Positions 26,884-36,277 of a stretch of DNA of 64,000 nt are shown in pieces. Under the pieces are notes generated by a model. It worked only from the letters and a program-made list of their open reading frames with translations, did no database searches and was not told the origin of the DNA. Positions within the stretch are counted from its first letter, which is position 1. Every line of letters begins with the position of its first letter. Position numbers and translations under genes: made by a program. The DNA comes from SAR324 cluster bacterium (lineage in GTDB: Bacteria; SAR324; XYD2-FULL-50-16): assembly GCA_028282885.1 (NCBI GenBank), contig JANQGX010000056.1, forward strand, positions 165,563 to 229,562. Reading direction: 5' to 3'.

Positions 26884-28002
26884 GTGAAAAAAAAGATCAA
26901 AATCTTCGCCAAGGAGATCAGCAGTATCGAAGAGGAAGCACTGGCCCAGTTTCAGTCTGCCATGAGCCAGCCGTTTGCTGTTCAGGGAGCTCTTATGCCG
27001 GATGCACACAAGGGATACTCCCTGCCCATCGGAGGTGTGGTAGCCACCAAAAACATGATACTTCCTTCCTGGGTGGGTTATGACATTGGTTGCGGTATGT
27101 GTGCTCTTAAAACCAGGTTTTCCACCACCCAAATTCGGAAAAATGCTGAAAGAATCTACAAAGAGATCTACCTGAGAATTCCTACCGGTTTTAAACATAA
27201 CAACAAGAACGGTCGATGGAGTTACAGCAGGATTCCCCACACCAAAACCTTAGCCGATATCTTCAATCGAAACGGACTCAAACAACTCTGTTCCTTGGGC
27301 AGCGGAAACCATTTCATCGAAATCGGGGCCGATGAACTGTCAGGGATCTGGATTATTGTTCATTCCGGGTCCAGGGGTATAGGCCATGCCGTAGCCACTC
27401 ACTATATGAAACTCGCCAGTAAAGATGGTAAGGCACGCGAAGGACATTTCGGATTTAAGTGCGATTCAAAAAACGGTAAAAGCTACATTGAAGACATGAA
27501 TTTCTGTCTTGAGTTCGCGCTGGAAAACAGAAAGCAGATGATTGAGAGGATTATCAGTTTATTAGAGGAGATTATTCCGGGGCAGAGAATGAAAGACTCC
27601 GGATTTGAGGGATTGATTAACAGGAATCACAACCATGCTGAGTTAAAGAATGGCCTGTGGATTCATCGAAAAGGAGCAACACAGGCCGAGAAAGGCATGA
27701 AAGGAGTGATACCAGGAAACATGCGTGACGGATCGTTTATTGTGGAAGGCCTTGGCAATCCTGACAGCCTTTGGTCCAGCTCACACGGTGCGGGCCGAAC
27801 CATGGGCCGTAAAAAAGCAAAAAAGAAGCTGAATCTGGAACAGTTCAGAAGCACGATGTCGGATATCCGGGCTAAGGTTACCAACACGACCCTTGATGAG
27901 TCACCGTTTGCTTACAAAAACATCTTTGAGATCATGAATCAGCAAAGAGAAATGGTGAAAACCCTCCATCATATCAAACCGTTGATCAACATAAAAGCCT
28001 AG
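26884..28002 (+). CDS. rtcB: RtcB-family RNA ligase (short form)
   Basis: 372-residue RNA 3'-phosphate ligase homologue; E. coli RtcB is 408. Conserved metal and nucleotide-binding motifs are present: MPDAHKGYSLPIGG, DIGCGMCA with Cys70, GSGNHFIE, HSGSRGIG, HRKGAT and VIPGNM. His301 in SSHGAGRTMGR is the predicted guanylylated residue. The start is GTG at 26884; the overlapping ATG at 26882 is out of frame and stops at once. No archease, RtcA, PrfH or RtcR gene is adjacent. The compact length fits the RtcB2-like branch, used for RNA repair rather than tRNA splicing. Confidence 0.9.
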   Translation: MKKKIKIFAKEISSIEEEALAQFQSAMSQPFAVQGALMPDAHKGYSLPIGGVVATKNMILPSWVGYDIGCGMCALKTRFSTTQIRKNAERIYKEIYLRIPTGFKHNNKNGRWSYSRIPHTKTLADIFNRNGLKQLCSLGSGNHFIEIGADELSGIWIIVHSGSRGIGHAVATHYMKLASKDGKAREGHFGFKCDSKNGKSYIEDMNFCLEFALENRKQMIERIISLLEEIIPGQRMKDSGFEGLINRNHNHAELKNGLWIHRKGATQAEKGMKGVIPGNMRDGSFIVEGLGNPDSLWSSSHGAGRTMGRKKAKKKLNLEQFRSTMSDIRAKVTNTTLDESPFAYKNIFEIMNQQREMVKTLHHIKPLINIKA

Positions 28003-28029
28003 GTTCAAACTCAGCTTCGAATAATCAGA

Positions 28030-29028
28030 TTACAGATTGTGCGTGTAAACCAACAGGTCAACCACCTTGTTGGAGTATCCCCACTCATTGTCATACCAAC
28101 TGACGATCTTGTGGAAATTGTCATTCAGGCCAATACCTGCTTTAGCATCAAAAATGGAAATTCTCGGATCGGTCATGAAGTCGCTTGATACAACATCTTC
28201 GTCGGTATAACCAAGAATACCTTTGAGTTCTCCTTCGGATGCGATTTTCATTGCGTTCATTATATCATCATAGGTGGCACTCTGCTCCAGCCTGACAGTC
28301 AGATCAACCACCGAAACATTGGCCGTCGGTACACGAAACGACATTCCGGTCAGTTTACCCTGTAAATCCGGAATTACCTTGCCAACCGCTTTGGCAGCTC
28401 CAGTGGAAGAAGGAATAATATTGGAAAAACCTGCCCTGCCTCCTCTCCAGTCTTTCGCCGATGGCCCATCTATTGGTTTCTGGGTGGCTGTCACTGAGTG
28501 CACCGTCGTCATCAGCCCTTCCGCAATTCCCCAATTGTCATGCAATACCTTGGCAACGGGAGCAAGACAGTTGGTTGTGCAGGAAGCATTGGAGATGATC
28601 TTCATTTCAGGAGAGTAGCTATGGTGATTTACTCCCATTACAAACATCGGAGCATCTTTGGAAGGCGCAGAAATGACCACTTTTTTAGCTCCAGCTTTTA
28701 GATGGGATTCGGCTTTTTCAGAGCTTGTAAATAATCCTGTTGATTCAATTACATAATCGACACCTATTTCATCCCATTTCAGATTTTCGGGATTACGTTC
28801 TGAAGTCGTACGAATGCTCTTTCCGTCGACAACCAGTTGACCGTTTGCAACTGAGATCTCACTATCAAATTTACCATGACTCGAATCGTATTTCGCCATG
28901 TAGGCCATATATTCGGCATCAATCAGATCGTTTATTCCGACAACTTCAACGTCGTCTCTTTTAGTCATTACGCGAAAAGCCAATCTTCCAATCCGGCCAA
29001 AGCCGTTGATTCCAACTTTAATCGTCAT
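28030..29028 (-). CDS. gap: Glyceraldehyde-3-phosphate dehydrogenase
   Basis: 332-residue glycolytic and gluconeogenic enzyme converting glyceraldehyde-3-phosphate to 1,3-bisphosphoglycerate. It has the Rossmann start KVGINGFGRIGR, Asp34 in GINDL (favouring NAD), catalytic Cys150 in SNASCTTNCLAP and the catalytic-histidine region (TTVHSVTATQ). The C-terminal WYDNEWGYS is intact. AAGGAG lies six bases before the ATG. It is convergent with rtcB and has no pgk neighbour, so it is a stand-alone gene. Confidence 0.97.
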   Translation of the reverse strand: MTIKVGINGFGRIGRLAFRVMTKRDDVEVVGINDLIDAEYMAYMAKYDSSHGKFDSEISVANGQLVVDGKSIRTTSERNPENLKWDEIGVDYVIESTGLFTSSEKAESHLKAGAKKVVISAPSKDAPMFVMGVNHHSYSPEMKIISNASCTTNCLAPVAKVLHDNWGIAEGLMTTVHSVTATQKPIDGPSAKDWRGGRAGFSNIIPSSTGAAKAVGKVIPDLQGKLTGMSFRVPTANVSVVDLTVRLEQSATYDDIMNAMKIASEGELKGILGYTDEDVVSSDFMTDPRISIFDAKAGIGLNDNFHKIVSWYDNEWGYSNKVVDLLVYTHNL

Positions 29029-29524
29029 AGCGTTCTCCTTGTGTTTGTTTTTACGTGATTAGAATCCACCAGAAATCCCATCAAACACTTCAAGCAGATT
29101 CCTTCGGACTTCATCGCCAGAAAATGTTAAATTCTATTTTTGTAAGGAGCGGGATATTTAATTACTGATAATTGTTACACCCCAGATTATCACGTTCACC
29201 GTAAAAGGCAATGATTTCAAGATGAGAAATAGAAGAGGGTAAGGCTCATAAATTCCATCCAATGCATATTCCGAACAGCAATGTTGCTGTTTTAAACACA
29301 TAAAATCAACCATTTATAGCTTGGCGTTTCTTTAAGAAAAGATGGTCAATGGAATGCAATTATTGTAAGATTAGGACAGATAGGCTCTTTATACCTGGTG
29401 GTGAGAAATGGGCAGATATGAAGAGAAACGTGTGAATTGGCACGTTCCTTGATTTTACAAAGGCTGAAACCTCAAATAAGGGCAGTCTCAACTCTCCACA
29501 ATCGCTCGATAAGATCTAGAAGAC
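29029..29524. other. Divergent intergenic region, 496 bases
   Basis: Between gap and an unknown membrane protein gene; should hold both promoters. AACAGCAA-TG-TTGCTGTT (29275-29292) is a tight hairpin followed by TT on the plus strand, and AACGTG/CACGTT near 29428 another. Neither has an obvious job. No coding sequence was seen. Confidence 0.4.
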
Positions 29525-30934
29525 ATGGAACCAGATGTTGCAACGCAGGAACAGGTCCTAAACGAAGCTGTTCAGGAACTCGAAAAAGAAAGCCCCGGAC
29601 AACCCGAACCAACGGATCAACCGGAAAAATCTGGGAAGTTCATCCCTAAAGATTTTGCCCAGCGCCTGGCGGCAAAAATTACATCCATCAATGAGAGGGA
29701 ACTGGATGATGATGTTGCTTCAAGCCAGGTGGCTGCCATTATCCATCGTAACATGAACTCTCCGGAAATGTATTCGTTTTTCCTGGAAACCATCGAAACC
29801 CTCCTCCAAAACGAAGACACACAGCGTTTTGCCGCAACCACCTGGACAGCGCTGCTTTGGCACGAGGATGAGCATCCGGAATATCGGCAATTCATGGAAA
29901 AGGTTTTGGATCGAGCCATCACGGGTCATGTCAAAGCAGATCTTCCGCCTTATGAGAATGAGGATATCGACGGTGAATTCTCCGTATATGCTTACTTTCT
30001 GGGAGAATCCTTCATCCAAATGATGAAGCTGAACAGCGATCTTTATAATATTCTGACCGATATCTACAGTTACGTCATCCGCCAGGAAATGCACCGTGAT
30101 CTGAAACGGAAAAAAGATGAATCGGATAAAAAACGGCTGATTACAGGAAAGAAAAAAGATCCGGAACATGAAATTGTCAATCCCAAAAAGCTTTACGACG
30201 ATATTGTTGACTACATATCCCAAAGAGGAACTTTCCGGTCCGATACCCTTAACCAGAAGAACCCGAACGAGTATATCATTATCCTGGCAGACCGAATGCG
30301 TAGCACCCGGCGCTATGTCATCCAGGATATTATGAACCGCTTTGCGCTGGAAAAAAAGAAGCAGCTTGAAAAAGAGTTGAGAGAGAGAGAAGCAAGTGCG
30401 GAAGAGGTCATTACCGCTGTGGATCCTTTCAAACATGGATTGTACCTGTTTTGGCTGGAAAAAAGGTATAATTTCAAATACCTGGCTGTGGAAAAAGTGC
30501 GGATTACCCTGCAAATAATGGCGATCTTCATGGGCCTTGGGGCAGTAGGAGTAGGCTTTCTCGAGCTGGCTCCCATCTCACTGCTCGAAGGATTCATGAT
30601 CGGTATGATGATGGTTGGCTACGCAAAACTATTCTGTTCCAGGTATATCTTCAACCCCTTCTATCCGAAGGACGTGACTGTCGAACTCGAAAAGGATGTT
30701 GGTGCTTTCACCCCGGTATTCCGTAAAATGTCACTTCAACAGATGAGTTCTTTTATGGTCAAACAGATCAAAGAGCCGGATAATGGGTTGTTGTTGCATC
30801 TGCTGCCTGAATATGTGAGATACATCTTTGCCGTTATGCCGGACCGTAGCGAGATATTGATGACTAAGGAAAACATCAATGAGCTGATGGAGAGGGTCGA
30901 GGTAAACTTGAGCAAATTTCAGAGGGGAAGATAG
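29525..30934 (+). CDS. Uncharacterised membrane-anchored protein
   Basis: 469-residue protein that I cannot assign to a family. The N-terminus (1-35) is acidic and proline-rich. A long soluble helical region follows (40-325), including a very basic stretch (KKDESDKKRLITGKKKD, about 196-212) and a charged helix (ALEKKKQLEKELREREASAE, about 274-293). Two adjacent hydrophobic segments (about 329-347 and 350-371) form a transmembrane hairpin, leaving both ends in the cytoplasm. A C-terminal helical domain ends the protein. It is convergent with the DnaC-like ATPase gene, only nine bases away. No strong Shine-Dalgarno sequence precedes the ATG. Confidence 0.7.
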   Translation: MEPDVATQEQVLNEAVQELEKESPGQPEPTDQPEKSGKFIPKDFAQRLAAKITSINERELDDDVASSQVAAIIHRNMNSPEMYSFFLETIETLLQNEDTQRFAATTWTALLWHEDEHPEYRQFMEKVLDRAITGHVKADLPPYENEDIDGEFSVYAYFLGESFIQMMKLNSDLYNILTDIYSYVIRQEMHRDLKRKKDESDKKRLITGKKKDPEHEIVNPKKLYDDIVDYISQRGTFRSDTLNQKNPNEYIIILADRMRSTRRYVIQDIMNRFALEKKKQLEKELREREASAEEVITAVDPFKHGLYLFWLEKRYNFKYLAVEKVRITLQIMAIFMGLGAVGVGFLELAPISLLEGFMIGMMMVGYAKLFCSRYIFNPFYPKDVTVELEKDVGAFTPVFRKMSLQQMSSFMVKQIKEPDNGLLLHLLPEYVRYIFAVMPDRSEILMTKENINELMERVEVNLSKFQRGR

Positions 30935-30943
30935 GCAGGAATA

Positions 30944-31810
30944 TTAAACGGATAGTTCGTGTCCCGGGTATCGCTGGTCAGGTCCTTTCATTTCCACAAA
31001 ATCGCACATTCCCTTCAGACGTGAGTAGATTCGGGTAAAGACTCTCTGTTGCAGCGTCTCTTTTTTAATCTTTTCTTTCATCCCGTCTTTTTCGTTTCGT
31101 ATCAGTACCGGTTCACCGTAGGTGGTTGAAGCCTTATCAGTATAATTCGTCGTAAAAATGGTCGCCTTCTTCATGTTATAGCGGTTGGAGACAATTGAAT
31201 CCAGAATGGTGATCTCCCAATCACTTTTTCTGCCCTTTCCCAACTCGTCAATAACCAGAATCTCGATCGTATTGATTTTTTCCAGAACGGCAGACTCGGA
31301 TAATCCCTGGTCATAACCCGTCTTAATTTCACTCAACAGACTGGAAAACTCCTTGAACTTCGCAGGAACACCGCGGTTAAGTGTGAAATCTCTTAAAATA
31401 GAGCTGACAAGCCTGGTTTTGCCCACGCCAACACCACCCATAAACAGAAGTCCTTTCCCTTTGCCACTGGAATAGCTCCTGGTAAAGAAAGATGCTGTTT
31501 CCAATGCCTCTTCCAGTGATGGATCCCCTTTAACGTCAAAATTTTCGAAAGTTGCATCGAAGAACTGCCCGGGAATCTGGGCGCTGTTGAAAAGTGAGAT
31601 TCTGAAATCAATTTTGCTGCAGTCACAGGGAACGGCATTCTCTCTACCTTCCTCATCAGTTTCAAAAAGGTAGCCCACTCCGTCACATTTTTTGCACTCG
31701 GCATGGCAGGATTCGCAGTGTTCAGCCCATGCGTATCGACCTTTGACAATCACCTGGATTTTTGTATCTCCACAGTTTTTGCATTTGTTACGAACAATAG
31801 GGTTAGTCAT
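30944..31810 (-). CDS. DnaC/IstB-like AAA+ ATPase with N-terminal zinc-binding domain
   Basis: 288-residue ATPase. The first 65 residues hold four cysteine pairs (CKNC, CESC, CKKC and CDC), a zinc-ribbon or DnaJ-like array. The AAA+ domain follows, with Walker A GGVGVGKT (125-132) and Walker B ILVIDELG (184-191), then the sensor region IFTTNYTDKA. The ATPase part resembles DnaC/DnaI helicase loaders and IstB transposition ATPases. No transposase is nearby, so helicase loading is the more likely role, though unproven. Confidence 0.8.
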   Translation of the reverse strand: MTNPIVRNKCKNCGDTKIQVIVKGRYAWAEHCESCHAECKKCDGVGYLFETDEEGRENAVPCDCSKIDFRISLFNSAQIPGQFFDATFENFDVKGDPSLEEALETASFFTRSYSSGKGKGLLFMGGVGVGKTRLVSSILRDFTLNRGVPAKFKEFSSLLSEIKTGYDQGLSESAVLEKINTIEILVIDELGKGRKSDWEITILDSIVSNRYNMKKATIFTTNYTDKASTTYGEPVLIRNEKDGMKEKIKKETLQQRVFTRIYSRLKGMCDFVEMKGPDQRYPGHELSV

Positions 31811-32082
31811 TTTCAGCCTCCTGCCAAATCTCCATCTTGATGCGCATTTGTTTGTCTATCCAGCAATGCAAAAACCGCCATTCAAAACTATACCCCGCCA
31901 TCACGGGCACCGGAATATCTGGTTGTTTTTTCGACGGTTAAACGTTAGCATCGTTTTAGTGCAAATCACTATTTTTCATTTCGAGTCCTGCCGCGAATTG
32001 GTATAGTTTAGATCCAAGAACTTCAGAAGTAAAATCCTTTTACAACCTCACGGCAAGCGATCAACTTTTCAATCCTGATAAA

Positions 32083-32517
32083 ATGGAAAAACGAATCATC
32101 ATCGGATCAGACCACGGGGGATTTTCCCTGAAAACTGCTTTCAAAAACCGCCTTATTGAAAATGGGTTTCAGGTAGAAGATGTTGGATGTTTCGATGAGA
32201 AGTCCATCCATTACCCGACGATCGCCAAAGAGGTAGCCGGAAGAATCTCTGCCGGTGAATCTGAAAAAGGAATTCTGATCTGCGGAACAGGCATCGGAAT
32301 GTCAATCGCAGCCAACCGGTTCAGGAACGTCAGAGCAACCCTCTGCCACGACCACTTCACCGCCAAAATGGCCAGGGAACACAACAACTCAAATATCCTT
32401 GTCCTCGGCGGTCGTGTCATCGGTGAAGAAATTGCTTTCGAAATACTGGAAACATGGCTGTCAACAGAATTTGCCGGTGGACGTCACCTGGAAAGAATCA
32501 GCATGTTCGATCTTTAA
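32083..32517 (+). CDS. rpiB: Ribose-5-phosphate isomerase B
   Basis: 144-residue isomerase of the pentose phosphate pathway, interconverting ribose-5-phosphate and ribulose-5-phosphate. It begins IIIGSDHGGFSLK and contains the catalytic ILICGTGIGMSIAANR segment and CHDHFTAKMAREHNN. Its length is typical. glyA starts 69 bases downstream on the same strand, an arrangement seen in many bacteria, and the two are probably co-transcribed with the phosphatase gene that follows. Confidence 0.95.
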   Translation: MEKRIIIGSDHGGFSLKTAFKNRLIENGFQVEDVGCFDEKSIHYPTIAKEVAGRISAGESEKGILICGTGIGMSIAANRFRNVRATLCHDHFTAKMAREHNNSNILVLGGRVIGEEIAFEILETWLSTEFAGGRHLERISMFDL

Positions 32518-32586
32518 CTGTCACTACTCGATTTTTACCAAAAACAACAACTCCAAAGATTTTAACCCCAACCAGAATGATCAACT

Positions 32587-33831
32587 ATGAAAGATTTAAA
32601 AGCCTTCGATCAGGAAATATACGGCGCTATCCAAAATGAGCATAATCGACAGATTGACAAACTTGAACTGATAGCCTCAGAGAATATCGTATCTCCACGC
32701 GTCCTGGCAGCTACAGGGTCAGTAATGACCAATAAGTATGCGGAAGGATATCCTGCAAAACGGTATTACGGAGGATGTGAATATGTTGATATTTCGGAGA
32801 ACCTGGCCATCGAGCGGGCCAATGCCCTTTTCGGATCGGATCATGCCAATGTTCAACCTCATTCGGGATCACAAGCCAATATGGCAGTCTACATGGCTGA
32901 ACTGGAACCGGGAGATACTGTTTTGGGCATGGATCTTTCACATGGAGGTCATTTAACCCACGGATCTCCGGTAAACTTCTCCGGAAAATTGTACAACCTT
33001 GTTCATTACGGCGTACGCAAGGATAATCAGCGTATCGATTATGATCAGGTAAAAGATCTTGCCAATGAACACAAACCAAAAATGATTATCGTTGGTGCAA
33101 GTGCCTATCCCAGGTTTATCGATTTTAAACTCTTCAAGGAAATTGCCGATTCGGTTGGGGCGGTTGTGGTGGTGGATATGGCACATGTTGCAGGCCTAAT
33201 TGCGGCAGGTGTGCATGATAATCCTGTGCCCCATGCACAATATGTTACGACAACGACTCACAAAACCCTCAGGGGACCAAGGGGAGGACTGATTCTGTGC
33301 CAGGCCGACTATGCTAAAAAACTGAACTCCCGGATTTTCCCCGGCATCCAGGGAGGACCTTTATGCCATGTAATTGCAGCCAAAGCCGTAGCATTGAAAG
33401 AGGCTCAAACCGAAGCCTTTAAAAAATATGCTCAGCAGATTATCGATAATGCTCAGACATTGGCCAATGCTTTAATCGCAAAAGATTATCAGTTGACCAG
33501 TGGTGGAACCGACAACCATCTAATGCTGGTAGACCTGACCAACAAGGACATTACAGGTAAGGATGCCCAAATCGCCCTGGATAAAGCGAATATTACCACC
33601 AATCGCAATACCGTTCCCTTTGAAACAAGAAGCCCGTTCGTTACCAGCGGGTTAAGACTTGGAACGCCCGCATTAACCACTCGCGGATTCAAGGAAGGGG
33701 ATATTGAGACCGTTGCCGGTTTTATCGATGAGGTCCTCACCCATATCAATGATGAGGAGAAGATCCTCAAGATTGGTGAAACCGTAAAGGAGTTCTCCAG
33801 ATCATTTCCCGAATTCGAGGATGTGATTTAA
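32587..33831 (+). CDS. glyA: Serine hydroxymethyltransferase
   Basis: 414-residue PLP enzyme that transfers the hydroxymethyl group of serine to tetrahydrofolate, giving glycine and methylene-THF. The family core is clear: LELIASENIVSPRVL, YAEGYPAKRYYGGCEYVD, QPHSGSQANMAVY, and the PLP-lysine segment TTTTHKTLRGPRGG. The length is normal. It lies in a plus-strand run between rpiB and an inositol-phosphatase-like gene. Confidence 0.97.
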   Translation: MKDLKAFDQEIYGAIQNEHNRQIDKLELIASENIVSPRVLAATGSVMTNKYAEGYPAKRYYGGCEYVDISENLAIERANALFGSDHANVQPHSGSQANMAVYMAELEPGDTVLGMDLSHGGHLTHGSPVNFSGKLYNLVHYGVRKDNQRIDYDQVKDLANEHKPKMIIVGASAYPRFIDFKLFKEIADSVGAVVVVDMAHVAGLIAAGVHDNPVPHAQYVTTTTHKTLRGPRGGLILCQADYAKKLNSRIFPGIQGGPLCHVIAAKAVALKEAQTEAFKKYAQQIIDNAQTLANALIAKDYQLTSGGTDNHLMLVDLTNKDITGKDAQIALDKANITTNRNTVPFETRSPFVTSGLRLGTPALTTRGFKEGDIETVAGFIDEVLTHINDEEKILKIGETVKEFSRSFPEFEDVI

Positions 33832-33909
33832 CAATCAAACTGATCCGGTCGGGACAACACGATGTGGCGACAAACCTGACGGGACCGGTTCTTTCGGACA
33901 GATAAAATC

Positions 33910-34692
33910 ATGCTTCAAAATCCCATTGATCGCGATATAGTTGAAAGCTTGCGGCAGGTTGTCCTACAAGCAGGGGTGTTGGCCAAAGAGCACTTTTCAC
34001 GATTGGATGTCATCGAGTCCCATAAAAAAGGTTCCAAGGATCTGGTGACGGAAGCGGATATCGAAGTTGAAGAGTTCATCCGAAAGAACCTGGAGAATAA
34101 ATTCCCTGAAATTGGCTTCTTTGGTGAAGAAACCGGAAAGAGCGAGCACAGGGATAGCCGCTGGATTGTTGACCCAATTGACGGAACCCATTCCTTTTTC
34201 AGAGGACAGGTATTCTGGAGCATCAGCATTGCCCTTGAGGTAAACAGGGAACTGAAATTGGGAACAGTCTACGCACCGGCGCTCGATGAACTGTATTTTG
34301 CAGAAAAGGGGGCGGGTGCCTGGAAAAACGGAAAGCAAATCCGCGTATCCGGCGTCGAATCGTTGAGTGATGCCATGGTCTGCACCGGGTTCGCCTGTTT
34401 AAGATCAAGCCTGGAAAGCAATAACCTGGAACGATTTAACAGGGTGGCACTAGAAACCAGGGATCAAAGAAGGCTCGGTTCTGCTGCCCTGGAAATGTGC
34501 ATGGTTGGTGATGGCAGACTGGATGTTTTCTGGGAGCAAAACCTGAATTTGTTTGATGTGGCAGCCGGGGCATTAATCGCAACAGAAGCTGGTGCGACCA
34601 TTTGCAATTTTTCAGGCAAATCCGGACTGTTTCCTGCTGAAATATTGGTGACAAACGGATTGATAGATCAGGAAATACTGCAGCTAATGTAG
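33910..34692 (+). CDS. Inositol-monophosphatase-family phosphatase
   Basis: 260-residue magnesium-dependent phosphatase. Metal-binding motifs are FFGEETG, WIVDPIDGTHSFFRG and, near the C-terminus, NLFDVAAGALIATEAGA (FD in place of the usual WD). Members dephosphorylate inositol phosphates, histidinol phosphate, fructose bisphosphate or phosphoadenosine nucleotides. RRLGSAALEMCMVGDGRLD resembles both SuhB and HisN, so the substrate is unsettled. It is the last gene of the rpiB-glyA group. Confidence 0.85.
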   Translation: MLQNPIDRDIVESLRQVVLQAGVLAKEHFSRLDVIESHKKGSKDLVTEADIEVEEFIRKNLENKFPEIGFFGEETGKSEHRDSRWIVDPIDGTHSFFRGQVFWSISIALEVNRELKLGTVYAPALDELYFAEKGAGAWKNGKQIRVSGVESLSDAMVCTGFACLRSSLESNNLERFNRVALETRDQRRLGSAALEMCMVGDGRLDVFWEQNLNLFDVAAGALIATEAGATICNFSGKSGLFPAEILVTNGLIDQEILQLM

Positions 34693-34698
34693 GAGATA

Positions 34699-35262
34699 TC
34701 AATTGATGATGGGATCAAACGGATCGGAATGATCAAAGAGATGCTCGGGATCAGCCCCGAGAATTTTGAAGGCTTCATCCCATTTTTTTGAAAATTCGAC
34801 TTCGAAGAGAAGATCCAAATCAAAATCGCCGTGCCACCAGGATCCCTCTTCTATCTCCCGATCCAATTGATTCACGCCCCAACCCGAGTATCCGACACCC
34901 GCATAGAATATTTCGGGGCAGTTTTCATCGTTTAAAAGTGGAATTATCTCTTGAGCAGATGTCAAATAGAACTTATCATGAACTTTGATGGTTGAAACTC
35001 CCTCGAATTCCGAGGAATGGATAGCCCAGAAGAAATCGGTTTGGACCGGTCCTCCGAAGAGAATAGGGATATCAAGAGACTGTTTGTACTCGATTTTCAT
35101 TAAACTCAACGCATCCTTCACCATTGTCCCTGTAGGGAGATTGATGATGAATCCTAACGCGCCGCTGTCCTTGTATTCTGCCATGAGAATGACAGAATTT
35201 GAGAAGATCGGGCTCTTCAAAGAGGGCATTGCGATTAGAAAGCTGGCTTTGCCGAAAATCAT
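34699..35262 (-). CDS. yqgE: YqgE/AlgH (UPF0301) family protein
   Basis: 187-residue protein of the UPF0301 family. The opening GKASFLIAMPSLKSPIFSNS, then GALGFIINLPTG, FGGPVQTD and AGVGYSGWGVNQLDREI are diagnostic. Biochemical function is unknown; AlgH has been linked to alginate regulation in Pseudomonas. The gene is convergent with the phosphatase, six bases away. Confidence 0.92.
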   Translation of the reverse strand: MIFGKASFLIAMPSLKSPIFSNSVILMAEYKDSGALGFIINLPTGTMVKDALSLMKIEYKQSLDIPILFGGPVQTDFFWAIHSSEFEGVSTIKVHDKFYLTSAQEIIPLLNDENCPEIFYAGVGYSGWGVNQLDREIEEGSWWHGDFDLDLLFEVEFSKKWDEAFKILGADPEHLFDHSDPFDPIIN

Positions 35263-35326
35263 GACCTGCCTGAATGTTTTTGATTGGGATTCCCGTTAAG
35301 AACCAATAGAAATTCAAGACCCGTTT

Positions 35327-36100
35327 ATGCTTAGAATGAAGGATTTCAGGAATTATAGCAACAAAAAGACGCGTTGTCTGTTAACCCGATTCTCGGTCCC
35401 ATCAATGTCTCCCGTCAAATCCTCCCGTTTTTCGTTCATTGCGATTTTGCTGATTTTCTCTTTTCTAATAGTAGGATCACAATCTTGTCGGAAATTGGAC
35501 AAAGACGGTGGCTACTACGATGAAAAAACCAAAACCTATAAATACGTTAATATAACCAAAAAAGGAGTCAAAAAATCTTCATTGGAAGTTTTTAGTCCCA
35601 CACCAGGCAAACCGCAACAGGTTTATGGTATTGTATCACGTATCGAGAACGATGCAAAATCAATTTGGCTCAAAATCGAGGATCGGCATCCCTACATGAT
35701 CATTGCTGAAAGGCTTTCCGGGGGAAATCGCAATGACAAGGACAAAGAGATCAGGATTCAACTGAAATACGTCTCCCCGCTGGGTTCCGTGACCCGCAGG
35801 GGAGACTTCAAAAAGAAATGGAAAGAACTGGTGATCAGCCAGTTATCCGAACAACTCCTCAATCGTTCGGTACTGGTCGAAATCGACTACCAGGAAAGAG
35901 CCAGAAAACTCTGGGGCACTGTCTACAAAGTCGTCAAGACCGAAAGTGGTGACCGTGCACGCAATATAAACCTGTGGATGATACAACAGGGTCTCTCCTT
36001 TTATTTCATCGACCAGGGCAAAGCGCATGATGACAAGAAATATATCAGCGCTCAGAAAATAGCGGAGAAATTCAAAAACGGGATCTGGAGATACCAATAA
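35327..36100 (+). CDS. Exported protein with degenerate staphylococcal-nuclease fold
   Basis: Up to 257 residues. A hydrophobic signal segment (RFSFIAILLIFSFLIVG, about 34-50) leads to SQSCRK; Cys53 may be lipidated, although the residues before it do not make a good lipobox. The rest resembles thermonuclease domains: VYGIVSRIENDAKSIW at the start, IRIQLKYVSP in the active-site strand, and NLWMIQQGLSFYF...GIW at the end. In active nucleases the strand reads RLxGIDAPE; here the catalytic glutamate is absent. A non-catalytic binding role is therefore likely. The true start may be the in-frame ATG at 35405, just before the signal segment. Confidence 0.65.
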   Translation: MLRMKDFRNYSNKKTRCLLTRFSVPSMSPVKSSRFSFIAILLIFSFLIVGSQSCRKLDKDGGYYDEKTKTYKYVNITKKGVKKSSLEVFSPTPGKPQQVYGIVSRIENDAKSIWLKIEDRHPYMIIAERLSGGNRNDKDKEIRIQLKYVSPLGSVTRRGDFKKKWKELVISQLSEQLLNRSVLVEIDYQERARKLWGTVYKVVKTESGDRARNINLWMIQQGLSFYFIDQGKAHDDKKYISAQKIAEKFKNGIWRYQ

Positions 36101-36277
36101 AAATAACCAATAATCATGGCAGTTATTGAAGAAGGTCAGCCCGACAACCACATAATTGGATTATAGTTAAAAATTACACAATAAAACCCAGGCATTGCCA
36201 GGGATTTAACCCTCCCGATGAATTTGGGACTATTCGTACATCTGCAGAATATCAGGTGAATTAACTTAGGAGAAATG

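Noticed and set aside
30944..31810. IstB-type ATPase as evidence of an insertion sequence
   Set aside because: No transposase, terminal repeats or target duplication nearby, and the zinc-binding N-terminus is not typical of IstB.
33844..33893. Inverted repeat CCGGTC/GACCGG between glyA and the phosphatase gene as a terminator
   Set aside because: Long loop and no T run; the genes probably belong to one transcript.
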